DNA of 64,000 nt. It comes from PFJX01 sp031426735 (GTDB lineage Bacteria > Pseudomonadota > Gammaproteobacteria > Burkholderiales > Thiobacillaceae). This document shows positions 49,456-57,955 of this stretch, in pieces. The notes under the pieces are model-generated. The model searched no databases, was not told the origin of the DNA, and was given only the letters and a program-made list of their open reading frames with translations. How positions within the stretch are numbered: the first letter of the stretch is position 1; each line of letters begins with the position of its first letter. The stretch is from assembly GCA_031426735.1 (NCBI GenBank), contig JASJPK010000076.1:13890-77889 (forward strand), read 5' to 3'. Both the position numbers and the translations under genes were made by a program.

Positions 49456-51390
49456 TTAAAGCGCGCTGGTGTTGTGGCAGGCAGTGCCGCAGGGGTTGGT
49501 GTACGGGATCGGCATGGCCTTGCCCGGTTCCACGCCCTTGACGCCGACGTTGGTCTTGAGCGGCACGTCATACCGGTGCGACGTGATGTCGTTCAGCCAG
49601 TAGTTCTTGCCGTCTTTCCCGATCATGCCCTTGCCCAGGCCGGCGCCGGTCTGCATGGTCTTGGTGTCGTGGCAGTTGGAACAGGTGATCTTGTCCGGCG
49701 CCACGTTGCACTTGGTTTTCTCCATCACGTGCTTGCCCATGTCGGTGCGGTCCTTGTGGCAGCCGGTGCAGGCCGCGGGCGAGTGGGAGTCGATCTTCAT
49801 CTGGTGGGCGAACTTGGCTTTGCCGTGCGGATCGTGGCAGTCGGTGCAGGCCAGCAGATGGTTGCCGTTGCGGTGTTTGGACGACTTGATGAAGTCGGTG
49901 TACTGCTGGTGGTGCGACTTGGAATGCAGCCCGTCCGCCCAGAAGTCCTTCGGCGCTGCGTCTTCCCGCGTGGTGTATTGGGCAAGGAAGGTGTTGCGGC
50001 TGGTGCCGGGCAGCATCATCTGATTGCCGCGAACTTCATACTGGAACGTCTGCACGGCGTTGACCGGCTGGTCGTTGTTCAGATGGCCTTGCGGGCGGCT
50101 GTGGCACTGGCCGCAGATCATCGAGGCGCGTTCCGCCGCCAGCTTGTTGGGGCTGACGATGCTGGCCGACTTGGTGCCTTTCGGCGCCTTGGCGTGGGCC
50201 GAACCGGGGCCGTGGCAGGTTTCGCAGCCCATGTTGATTTCGTTCTTCTTGCCGTCGCCGTCGATGTCCAGCTCGCCGTCGGCGTCGTTGGCCGAGCCGG
50301 CGATCAAGTCGCCCGCAGCGGTTTTGGTCAGGGTGTAGCCGTTGTAATGGCAGGAGGCGCATTGGCTGTCGAAGGACTTGGCCTGCGATGGGTTGGCCAG
50401 CTTGCCGGTCCCTTCGTTGTACAGCCAATCGGCATGGTAATCGCGCCATTGCTTGCGGCCGCGGTCGCCATAGCTGTTATCGCCGTTCTGGTTGAACTGC
50501 ACGAAGGGGAACAGATTGGGGCCGACGCGATAGAGGTAGCGCTGTTTGTAGAGGCCGCCGCCGTAGGCCAGATCCACCGGGTAGACGCGCGCCGGGTCGG
50601 CGGCATCCTTGGCGTTTTCGGTGCGGAATTTGAGGCTGCCGTCGGCATCCTTGAAGAAAGTGGCGGTGAAACTCACGCTCGAAGGATCGGCCGGTTCCTT
50701 GTCGCTGATCTGATATTTGTCGAAGCTGCGTGTCTTGTCGTAGCTGTGGAACCAGAACTTGGTGCCGGCCAGGAGCTTGTTCAGACCCTTGTTGTAATCC
50801 GGGAAGCGGGAGAAGTCCTGCAGCTTGCTCGGCTTGCCGACAACCTGGATGCCGAGTCGGTGCAGCGTCGATTTGAAGCCCTCATGCTCCTCGTGGCAGT
50901 CCAGACACTTGCTGGTGCCGATATAGGTGGCGGTGGCCGGGGCGTTGCCGGAGACCTGGATCTTCACAGGCGCGGCGGCCAGTTCAGAGGTGGACAGGGA
51001 TTTGCGCGACTTGTCGCCGCCGGGCAGGTAGCCGGCGTCGGCGGGCTCGACATAGAGGAAGTACTTGCCACCGGGTACGTCGGCAACGCTGAATTCGCCG
51101 TTGGCGCCGCTCTTGCCCTTGGCATAGCGCTCGCGGTTGGCTGCCAGATTGTCTTCCAGCGGCTCGTCGTTCTTGGCGTCTTTCTTGACCTCGATCGGCG
51201 TCTTGCCCATTGCCGCGACATCCGCAGCGGGGATCAGCCAGACCGTAGCATTGGCGACCTTGCGGCCATCCCGGTCTTCGACCACGCCCTTGACCGTCGC
51301 ATCCGCCATCTTGGCCGAGGGCTGGGTACAGCCCACCATCCAGGCCAGAACCCCCACGGTCAACAGGCCGCCTATCCAGCTTTTTCTCAT
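49456..51390 (-). CDS. Octaheme cytochrome c lipoprotein with N-terminal carboxypeptidase-regulatory-like domain
   Basis: A 644-residue protein with an N-terminal helix ending MVGC (Cys21), a likely lipobox. Residues 30-130 resemble a carboxypeptidase regulatory beta domain. Heme sites: CLDCH 162-166, CASCH 344-348, CETCH 389-393, CGQCH 426-430, CTDCH 515-519, CTGCH 541-545, CSNCH 570-574, plus a terminal CGTACH (634-639), a CX3CH variant. A DxDxDG loop (DIDGDG) may bind calcium. It is probably membrane-anchored and could move electrons across or outside the envelope. Adjacent upstream on the same strand is a CRP/FNR-family gene, a likely regulator. No known enzyme family was recognised. Confidence 0.82.
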   Translation of the reverse strand: MRKSWIGGLLTVGVLAWMVGCTQPSAKMADATVKGVVEDRDGRKVANATVWLIPAADVAAMGKTPIEVKKDAKNDEPLEDNLAANRERYAKGKSGANGEFSVADVPGGKYFLYVEPADAGYLPGGDKSRKSLSTSELAAAPVKIQVSGNAPATATYIGTSKCLDCHEEHEGFKSTLHRLGIQVVGKPSKLQDFSRFPDYNKGLNKLLAGTKFWFHSYDKTRSFDKYQISDKEPADPSSVSFTATFFKDADGSLKFRTENAKDAADPARVYPVDLAYGGGLYKQRYLYRVGPNLFPFVQFNQNGDNSYGDRGRKQWRDYHADWLYNEGTGKLANPSQAKSFDSQCASCHYNGYTLTKTAAGDLIAGSANDADGELDIDGDGKKNEINMGCETCHGPGSAHAKAPKGTKSASIVSPNKLAAERASMICGQCHSRPQGHLNNDQPVNAVQTFQYEVRGNQMMLPGTSRNTFLAQYTTREDAAPKDFWADGLHSKSHHQQYTDFIKSSKHRNGNHLLACTDCHDPHGKAKFAHQMKIDSHSPAACTGCHKDRTDMGKHVMEKTKCNVAPDKITCSNCHDTKTMQTGAGLGKGMIGKDGKNYWLNDITSHRYDVPLKTNVGVKGVEPGKAMPIPYTNPCGTACHNTSAL

Positions 51391-51543
51391 TTCGACTCTC
51401 CTCGTTCGTTATCACCCGATACAGCCAGGCAGGGAAACACTACTTATGTTTTTTCTTGAGCCCCGTGAACGGGCAGCTAAGCACTGGATCAGGGTAAATG
51501 TCCGACAGGCTTCTCCCTACGGTCGCAAACACAAAAGTTATTC

Positions 51544-52296
51544 TTAGTTAATATTGTTGAGTGAAACAGTCTGGTATTGCGCGGCATGGTGCGCATGCAG
51601 CGGGCTGTTCAAAGCTTCCAGACGCGGGGCGGCCAACACGCGGATCAGGCGTCCCTGTACCTGAATGACGCCTTCATCGGTCAACTGGCGCAGCACGCGG
51701 GAGAAGGTCTCCTGGGTCAGATTGAGCTTGGTGGCGACCTCGCGTTTGGTGGCGGGGAGAAGCACTTCGTAGTCGGTGCCCGTGGTGGCCGGCCGACGTT
51801 GCGCCAGGTAACAGGCAACGCGTTGTTGCGCCGATTTCGGCGAACAACTTTCCAGGCTGCGCATCAGATCCATGACCCGATGCGAAACCGCATCCATCAA
51901 GCGCCCCGCCAGCGCGCAATCCTGACGCGCCTCGCGCAGCAGGGTCTGGCGATCGAGCGTCAGCAAATGGCTATCCTTGTTGGCCACCGCCTCGGCCATG
52001 TGCGTTTCGCCCAGCCAGAGCGGCGCCACACCGAAGCTCTCGCCATGTTCGACCAGCGCCACCACTTTTTCGCCGGCATTGGCCTGCGGCAGATAGACCT
52101 TGATCTGGCCGCTGACCACGATATGCAGCATGTCGGCTGGCATGCCGCGGTGGAATACCGGCTCGTCGCGGCGCACCTGGATATGCCGGGCACTCGCCGC
52201 CAGCCGCCGCCGGGTGTCCACCGCCAGGTCATGAAAATACTTCAGACGGTTGATGATCTCGCCGATGCGGGTGAGAGAAAGCTGGGTGGTGTTCAT
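51544..52296 (-). CDS. CRP/FNR-family transcription regulator (no FNR cluster cysteines)
   Basis: A 250-residue regulator with a cyclic-nucleotide-binding-like beta domain (about 25-135) and a C-terminal winged helix whose recognition helix reads QETFSRVLRQL. The E-x-x-S-R pattern is that of FNR/Dnr proteins reading TTGAT half sites, like the box before fccAB. The N-terminal Cys cluster of FNR is absent, so it is not an [4Fe-4S] oxygen sensor; a Dnr-like sensor is possible. The start at 52296 is chosen; a longer form adds 13 residues. An exact sigma-54 promoter lies just upstream. Confidence 0.88.
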   Translation of the reverse strand: MNTTQLSLTRIGEIINRLKYFHDLAVDTRRRLAASARHIQVRRDEPVFHRGMPADMLHIVVSGQIKVYLPQANAGEKVVALVEHGESFGVAPLWLGETHMAEAVANKDSHLLTLDRQTLLREARQDCALAGRLMDAVSHRVMDLMRSLESCSPKSAQQRVACYLAQRRPATTGTDYEVLLPATKREVATKLNLTQETFSRVLRQLTDEGVIQVQGRLIRVLAAPRLEALNSPLHAHHAAQYQTVSLNNIN

Positions 52297-52326
52297 GACA
52301 GTGCCTCGCTTCTGTTGCCATACCGG

Positions 52327-52342
52327 AGCAATCACTGTGCCA
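52327..52342 (-). promoter_or_regulatory. Consensus sigma-54 promoter driving the CRP/FNR-family gene
   Basis: Read on the minus strand, TGGCACAGTGATTGCT matches TGGCACR-N4-TTGCW at every position (-24/-12 elements). It would start transcription about 10-20 nt before the ATG at 52296. An NtrC-type activator is encoded 2.5 kb away. Confidence 0.85.
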
Positions 52343-52357
52343 TCAATGTATCCCTAT

Positions 52358-52514
52358 GTAACTAAAGGGGTATTTAGTTGGATTCAGCGGTTACTCGGCA
52401 ATCCTGTCACCTTTGTGTAACCGGGATCGCAGTCTGGTCGACCCCCGGGAAAACGCGTTACATCCGGGTAACCCCTTGCTGCCGAATGCGATTCCGACGT
52501 TACACTCTTGTAAC
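52358..52514. promoter_or_regulatory. Array of GTTAC/GTAAC half sites (candidate enhancer sites)
   Basis: Seven half sites: GTAAC 52358, GTTAC 52390, GTAAC 52417, GTTAC 52457, GTAAC 52468, GTTAC 52499, GTAAC 52510. The last four form two GTTAC-N6-GTAAC dyads exactly 42 bp apart. They lie 16-190 bp upstream of the sigma-54 promoter, where NtrC-type activators bind, and also upstream of the PhnD-like operon, so they may serve both directions. Confidence 0.7.
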
Positions 52515-52543
52515 GTTCAAGCCACTATTGCCGAGGAGACCGA

Positions 52544-53407
52544 ATGCGGAGACGCCACTTCATTGCCCTGGCTGCATTACTGTTCTCCCCATTTTCTCGC
52601 GCCGGCGATCCTGCCGCGTCCCTGCGCATCGGCCTGACGCCGACCCTGCTGCATGAACGCCATGCCTTGCTGGCGCAGTGGAAAACCTACCTGGAGCCCA
52701 GGCTGGGCGTGCCGGTGAAATTCGTCCTGCGCGACAGCTACAGCGACACCATGGACCTGATCAAGCAGCAGCGTCTGGACGTGGCCTGGCTGTCCGATTA
52801 CCCCTACGTGCTGATGAAGCCCTGGGTCCGTTTACTGGCCACACCGTTGAAGGATGGCCGGCCGTATTACCGCTCCTATCTGATCGTGCCCGCGCACGAT
52901 ACGCAGAGCCGTTCCATCGCCGATCTGGCCGGCAAGGTATTCGCTTATGCCGACCCGTATTCGCATACCGGCTACCTGTTTCCACGCCATGAACTGGTGG
53001 CCTTGGGTAAAGCGCCGAAGACGTTCTTCGGCCGCACCTTCTTTACCTGGTCGCACCGCAAAGCGATCGAAGCGGTGGCGCAGCATCTGGCCGATGGTGC
53101 GGCGGTGGAAAGCTATGTCTGGGATGCCCTGGCGCAGGACGAACCGCGCCTCACCGGCGCCACCCGCATCGTCAACCATTCCAGCGAGTTCGGCTTTCCA
53201 CCGCTGGTCGCCCTGAACGGCTTGCCGGAAAAGACGTTCCAGAAACTGCGCCGGGTACTGACGGAGATGGATCGGGATGCGGCGGGGCGGGAGATATTGG
53301 CCAAACTGCATCTGGACGGTTTCGTTTCCGCCAACCCGAGCTTGTATGCAGAGGTGGAAACCATGGCGCGCCAGGCGGGCATACGCGAAGACGATGCGGG
53401 TATTTGA
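52544..53407 (+). CDS. PhnD-like periplasmic substrate-binding protein (sensor component)
   Basis: A 287-residue exported protein (signal peptide MRRRHFIALAALLFSPF...) with the PhnD/phosphonate-type periplasmic fold: RIGLTPTLLHERHALLAQW, YSDTMDLIKQQRLDVAWLSDYPYV, DLAGKVFAYADPYSHTGYL. It is not near a permease or ATPase; instead it overlaps a histidine kinase gene by 14 nt. Such proteins act as ligand sensors for kinases (as TorT and others do). Ligand unknown. It is not a transport protein by context. Confidence 0.88.
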   Translation: MRRRHFIALAALLFSPFSRAGDPAASLRIGLTPTLLHERHALLAQWKTYLEPRLGVPVKFVLRDSYSDTMDLIKQQRLDVAWLSDYPYVLMKPWVRLLATPLKDGRPYYRSYLIVPAHDTQSRSIADLAGKVFAYADPYSHTGYLFPRHELVALGKAPKTFFGRTFFTWSHRKAIEAVAQHLADGAAVESYVWDALAQDEPRLTGATRIVNHSSEFGFPPLVALNGLPEKTFQKLRRVLTEMDRDAAGREILAKLHLDGFVSANPSLYAEVETMARQAGIREDDAGI

Positions 53408-54857
53408 CCTCAGCTTCCGTTACAAGATTCCGCTCTGGGGAAGCATGCTCATCGCGGTCGTCGCGCTGACGCTGACCCTGTCCTTCATGCTGCAGGCCTA
53501 TGACAACCTGAAGCGCGACATGCTCGCCCATTCGGACAATCTTGGCCGCGTTCTGGTCAAGACGCTGTATTCGCCGATGTTGCATGACGATGTCTGGCGT
53601 GCCTACGAAATCGTCAAGGCGCCGTTTGCGGAGGACGCCACGCCCACCTCGTTTCGCGCCGAGGGCCTGGTCCTGCTCGATGCCGCGCATGAGGTATTCG
53701 TTTCCAGCCAGCCGGATACCTGGCCGATGCGCTCGCCGATGGCGCGACTCGGTCCAACCTTCCAGCGCCTGGACGAAAAGTTGAAAGCGGCGCCCGAGGA
53801 CGTGGCCGTTGCGCTGGAAGCCGACGACGTCATCCTGCTCGCCCTGCCGATCATGGCCGACGATGTCGGTATCGGCCATCTGGTGCTGGTGCATCCGGCC
53901 GGTTTCTACTGGCCCCGCTTCCGGGAACAGGCCTGGCGCGCCTTGCTCATCACCGGTCTGGTGCTGTCCGTGCTGATCCCGTTCAACTGGTACTGGGGGC
54001 GGCGCATGGCCGTGCCGGTGCATCGCCTGGCGGAACGCATGGATGAATTGGGCAAGCCCCAATCTGCAGCAATACTCAGCCACGACTATCCCTACCGCGA
54101 CGAACTGGGTCGCCTGTTCCAGGCCTACGACCGCATGTACGCTGAACTGGCGGAAAAGGCCGCTCTGGAACAACGCATGGTCAAGGCCGACCGTCTGGCC
54201 GCGCTGGGCCGCCTTTCCGCCGGCATCGCGCATGAGATCAACAACCCGCTCGGCGGGCTGATGACCTCGCTGGACACGGTCAAACTCCACGCCGCCCCCG
54301 ACCCCGTGCTGGACCGTTTCTTGCCCTACCTGGAGCGTGGTCTGGTCCAGATTCGCGACATCGTCGCCGCGCTGCTGGTGGAAACCAAGGGCAAGAGCCG
54401 TCCGCTGGCCGCGCACGACATCGAGGATGTGCAAACGCTGCTCGCCCAGGAAGCGAAAAAACGCGATGTGGCCTGGACCTGGGACAACCGGGCCGGCGAT
54501 GCCAGCGGTCTGCCCGCAACCCTGGTGCGCCAGGTGTTGATCAATCTGGTCCTCAATGCGATCCAGGCGGCGGGCGCTGGCGGCCATGTCGCGGTGCGCT
54601 GCGTTGGCACGGCAAGCGGACTGGAACTGGAAATCGAGAACGACGGCGCTGCCATTCCGGCCGAGTTGATGAAACACCTGTTCGAGCCCTTCACCGGCCT
54701 GAACGAAGAAGGGCATGGTCTGGGGCTGTGGGTGACGCATCAGATCGTTGCCCAGCTGAACGGCCACATCGGCGTGGACAGCCGCGACGGAAGCACCCGC
54801 TTCGTCGTCGAATTGCCGAAAGGAGATAGTGCATGGCCGCCAAGCGCCTCTGTCTGA
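53394..54857 (+). CDS. Sensor histidine kinase
   Basis: A 487-residue kinase: TM1 at about 12-34, periplasmic domain to about 180, TM2 at about 182-202, HAMP, HisKA with His280 (GIAHEINNPLGGLM), HATPase_c (LINLVLNAIQAAG, GHGLGLWVTHQIV). NtrB/RegB-like in style. Start ATG 53394 overlaps the PhnD-like gene; its end overlaps the regulator gene by 25 nt, so all three are translationally coupled. Confidence 0.93.
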   Translation: MRVFDLSFRYKIPLWGSMLIAVVALTLTLSFMLQAYDNLKRDMLAHSDNLGRVLVKTLYSPMLHDDVWRAYEIVKAPFAEDATPTSFRAEGLVLLDAAHEVFVSSQPDTWPMRSPMARLGPTFQRLDEKLKAAPEDVAVALEADDVILLALPIMADDVGIGHLVLVHPAGFYWPRFREQAWRALLITGLVLSVLIPFNWYWGRRMAVPVHRLAERMDELGKPQSAAILSHDYPYRDELGRLFQAYDRMYAELAEKAALEQRMVKADRLAALGRLSAGIAHEINNPLGGLMTSLDTVKLHAAPDPVLDRFLPYLERGLVQIRDIVAALLVETKGKSRPLAAHDIEDVQTLLAQEAKKRDVAWTWDNRAGDASGLPATLVRQVLINLVLNAIQAAGAGGHVAVRCVGTASGLELEIENDGAAIPAELMKHLFEPFTGLNEEGHGLGLWVTHQIVAQLNGHIGVDSRDGSTRFVVELPKGDSAWPPSASV

Positions 54858-56149
54858 TCGAGGACGACGAAATCATGGGCGGGCCTCTGGCCCTGCGCCT
54901 GGAACTGGAAGGTTACGCGTGCGACTGGTTCAAATCCGGCCGTAGCGCCCTGGCCGCCCTGCGCAAGACCCCCTACGACATGGTGGTGAGCGACATCCTG
55001 CTGCCGCAGCTTGGCGGAGAAGCGCTCTACGCCACCTTGCTCGACGAGGGGGTGACTCTGCCGCCGTTCATTTTCATGACCGGACACGGCACCGTGGACC
55101 AGGCCGTGCGCCTGCTCAAACTCGGCGCAGTGGATTACCTGACCAAACCATTCGAGCCCGAACTTCTACTGGCGAAACTACGCGCCCTGGCAGCGCATCG
55201 CGAAACCGAGGACGACCACGACTGCCTGGGTATTTCGCCGGCCATGCGCGGCATCGAGGAACTGCTGCATCGCCTGGCCGCCAGCGACACCTCCGTGCTC
55301 ATTACTGGCGAATCGGGCGTCGGCAAGGAAGTGGTCGCACTCAGGCTGCATCATCTCAGCCATCGCGTTGCCGGACACCCGTTCGTCGCGGTCAATTGCA
55401 GCGCGCTGCCGGAAGCCTTGATGGAAGCCGAACTGTTCGGCTATGAAAAGGGCGCCTATACCGGCGCCGCCAACGCCAAACCCGGTCTGCTGGAACAGGC
55501 CGACGGCGGCATCCTGTTCCTCGACGAAATCGGCGACATGCCCGCCAGCATGCAGGCCAAACTGCTGCGCGCTCTGCAGACGCGGCTGATCCGCCGGCTG
55601 GGCGGCACCAGCGACATCCCGGTCGGCTTCCGGCTGATGGCCGCCACCCATCAGGATCTGCGCGCGAAAGTCGAGCAGGGTCTGTTCCGGGAAGACCTGT
55701 ATTACCGCATCCATGTCATTCAGGTCCGCGTACCGCCGTTGCGCGAGCGGCACGAAGACATCCTCTGGCTGGCGCGTCGCTTCCTGGCGCAGGCAGCGGT
55801 CCCGGGCGAGCCGCCGCGCATGCTGTCTCCCGCCAGCGAACGCCTGCTGTTGACGCACCCCTGGCCGGGCAATGTCCGGCAACTGCACCATGTCATGGAA
55901 CGCGCCCGCATCCTGACGCGGCAAGCGGTGATTCCTCCAGAACTGCTGTTCGAGGAAATCTCAACGATCCCGAACGAGGTCCCCGATCTTGCACTGGGCG
56001 ACTGGCTCGCCCAGCAGGAACGCGACTACATCCAGCGCGCCCTGGCAGCCAACGACTGGCGCGTGCAGGACACCGCCCGCTTGCTATGCATCAGCCGCAA
56101 AACGCTTTGGGAAAAAATGAAGCGGCTGGAGATTCAGCGTGAGGCGTGA
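54833..56149 (+). CDS. NtrC-family sigma-54-dependent response regulator
   Basis: A 438-residue regulator: receiver with Asp54 (VVSDILLPQ), AAA+ domain with Walker A GESGVGKE, the sigma-54 contact loop GAYTGA, Walker B GGILFLDEIGDM, and a Fis-type HTH at the end (DWRVQDTARLLCISRKTLWEKM). It should drive sigma-54 promoters when phosphorylated by the upstream kinase. A strong candidate target is the sigma-54 promoter in this window; the GTTAC dyads are candidate binding sites. Confidence 0.95.
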   Translation: MAAKRLCLIEDDEIMGGPLALRLELEGYACDWFKSGRSALAALRKTPYDMVVSDILLPQLGGEALYATLLDEGVTLPPFIFMTGHGTVDQAVRLLKLGAVDYLTKPFEPELLLAKLRALAAHRETEDDHDCLGISPAMRGIEELLHRLAASDTSVLITGESGVGKEVVALRLHHLSHRVAGHPFVAVNCSALPEALMEAELFGYEKGAYTGAANAKPGLLEQADGGILFLDEIGDMPASMQAKLLRALQTRLIRRLGGTSDIPVGFRLMAATHQDLRAKVEQGLFREDLYYRIHVIQVRVPPLRERHEDILWLARRFLAQAAVPGEPPRMLSPASERLLLTHPWPGNVRQLHHVMERARILTRQAVIPPELLFEEISTIPNEVPDLALGDWLAQQERDYIQRALAANDWRVQDTARLLCISRKTLWEKMKRLEIQREA

Positions 56150-56196
56150 ACAGCGGAGCCGTAACCCGGCTGCCGCAACGCCTTCCGCCCGATTCT

Positions 56197-57717
56197 TCAG
56201 GTTTTCCTGACCGGAATCTTGCCGATTTTCATGCGCCATTCGCGCGGGCCGCTGTCATGCACCGAATTGCCGGTGCTGTCGACGGCGACCGTCACCGGCA
56301 TGTTCTCCACGTCGAATTCGTAAATCGCTTCCATGCCCAGCTCCGGGAAGGCCAGCACGCGCGCGTGCTTGATCGCCTTGGCGACCAGATAGGCGGCGCC
56401 GCCGACGGCGATGCAGTACACCCCGGCGTGCGCCTTGATCGAGGCGATCGCTTCCGGGCCGCGTTCCGATTTGCCGACCATGCCGAGCAGGCCGACCTGT
56501 TCGCCCAGCATCAGGTCGGTGAACTTGTCCATCCGCGTCGCCGTGGTCGGGCCGGCCGGGCCGACGGCTTCGTCGCGCACCGGATCAACCGGGCCGACGT
56601 AGTAAATGAACTTGTTGCGGAAATCGACCGGCAGTGGCTGGCCGTCCTTGATCAGATCGGCCAGTTTCTTGTGCGCGGCGTCGCGCCCGGTGAGCAGTTT
56701 GCCGGACAGCAACAGTTGCTCGCCGGCTTGCCAGCTTGCCGTGTCGGCGGCGGTCAGCGTGTCCAGGTCGACGCGGCGCGCGGTGGCCGGGCCATCCCAG
56801 GCCACGTCAGGCCATTCCGACAGCGCCGGCGGCGTGAACTCGGCCGGGCCGGAGCCGTCCAGCGTGAAGTGGATGTGGCGGGTCGCGGCGCAGTTGGGGA
56901 TCAGGCCGACCGGCAGGCTGGCGGCGTGCGTCGGGTAATCCTTGATCTTGACGTCGAGCACCGTGGTCAGGCCACCCAGACCCTGTGCGCCGATGCCCAG
57001 CGCGTTGACCTTGTCGAGCAGTTCCAGGCGCAATTCTTCGCTGCGACTCTTGGCGCCGCGCGCGCGCAGTTCGTGGATGTCGATCGGGTCGAGCAGCGCT
57101 TCCTTGGCCATCAGCAAGGCTTTTTCCGGCGTACCGCCGATGCCGATGCCGAGGATGCCGGGCGGGCACCAGCCGGCGCCCATTTCCGGCAGCACCGAGA
57201 GCACCCAGTCGACGATGGAATCGGACGGATTCAGCACGGTGAAATGCGCTTTGTTTTCCGAGCCGCCACCCTTGGCCGCGACTTTGACGTCGACCGTGTC
57301 GCCCGGCACCAGCTCCATGTAGATCACCGCCGGCGTGTTGTCGCGCGTGTTCGTGCGTGCGCCGGCCGGGTCGCTCAGGACCGAGGCGCGCAGCGGGTTG
57401 TCCGGGTTGGTGTAGGCGCGGCGCACGCCTTCGTTGACCAGATCCGATATGTCGGGGTTGCCTTCCCAGCGCACGTCCATGCCAATTTTCAGGAACACCA
57501 CGGCGATGCCGGTGTCCTGGCAGATCGGGCGATGGCCTTCGGCGCACAGGCGCGAGTTGATCAGAATTTGCGCCATCGCATCGCGCGCGGCGGGTGACGC
57601 TTCCTGCTCGTACGCCGCCTTCAGAGCGCGAATGAAATCGAGCGGGTGATAGATCGAAATGAACTGGAAGGCATCGGCGATGGACTGGATGAAATCTTCC
57701 TGGCGAATCGTGGTCAT
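56197..57717 (-). CDS. Class I fumarate hydratase / mesaconase ([4Fe-4S])
   Basis: A 506-residue class I (fumA-type) hydratase. Conserved cysteine motifs expected for the [4Fe-4S] cluster are visible: RPICQDTG (Cys66), PNCAATRHIH and GVYCIAVGGAAY; also GPTTATRMD and GIGIGGTPEKA. It adds water to fumarate. Class I enzymes of Burkholderiales also hydrate mesaconate to citramalate. Here it faces, across a 238-bp divergent gap, a cluster for C5-dicarboxylate CoA esters, so a mesaconase role is likely. It is convergent with the NtrC gene. Confidence 0.9.
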   Translation of the reverse strand: MTTIRQEDFIQSIADAFQFISIYHPLDFIRALKAAYEQEASPAARDAMAQILINSRLCAEGHRPICQDTGIAVVFLKIGMDVRWEGNPDISDLVNEGVRRAYTNPDNPLRASVLSDPAGARTNTRDNTPAVIYMELVPGDTVDVKVAAKGGGSENKAHFTVLNPSDSIVDWVLSVLPEMGAGWCPPGILGIGIGGTPEKALLMAKEALLDPIDIHELRARGAKSRSEELRLELLDKVNALGIGAQGLGGLTTVLDVKIKDYPTHAASLPVGLIPNCAATRHIHFTLDGSGPAEFTPPALSEWPDVAWDGPATARRVDLDTLTAADTASWQAGEQLLLSGKLLTGRDAAHKKLADLIKDGQPLPVDFRNKFIYYVGPVDPVRDEAVGPAGPTTATRMDKFTDLMLGEQVGLLGMVGKSERGPEAIASIKAHAGVYCIAVGGAAYLVAKAIKHARVLAFPELGMEAIYEFDVENMPVTVAVDSTGNSVHDSGPREWRMKIGKIPVRKT

Positions 57718-57758
57718 GGCGGTCTCCTTCTTGGTTTGAACAAGTATGGTCCAGGCCC

Positions 57759-57777
57759 GTAGCTTTGCCCAACCTAC
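57759..57777. repeat. Degenerate REP-like remnant
   Basis: GTAGCTTTGCCCAACCTAC carries GTAG/CTAC ends in the region upstream of the fumarase gene. Weak match to REP-type palindromes. Confidence 0.3.
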
Positions 57778-57955
57778 CCGCCCGTTTCGATCTATGAATA
57801 AGTCAGGAAAACTTGACTAAATTATTGGGTTTCTCAATACCGATGCTTGAAATTATTGTGCAGTGCATCAGCAACTAAGGGACTAGCGTTCGGGCCATAC
57901 AAGGTAGCGGGCAAATGATCTGCTACCAGTTCGATCGAGAGACGAGGAGTTCGAC

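Noticed and set aside
51457..51475. FNR-like palindrome (TTCAC-N4-CTCAA on the minus strand) before the octaheme lipoprotein gene
   Set aside because: Only seven of ten positions match and no -10 element lies at the right distance.
52544..53407. PhnD-like protein as a phosphonate ABC transporter component
   Set aside because: No permease or ATPase gene adjoins; it overlaps a histidine kinase gene instead.
57813..57841. TTGACT ... AATACC as a promoter of the first lyase gene
   Set aside because: The -10 part is a poor match and many AT-rich alternatives exist; not strong enough to list.
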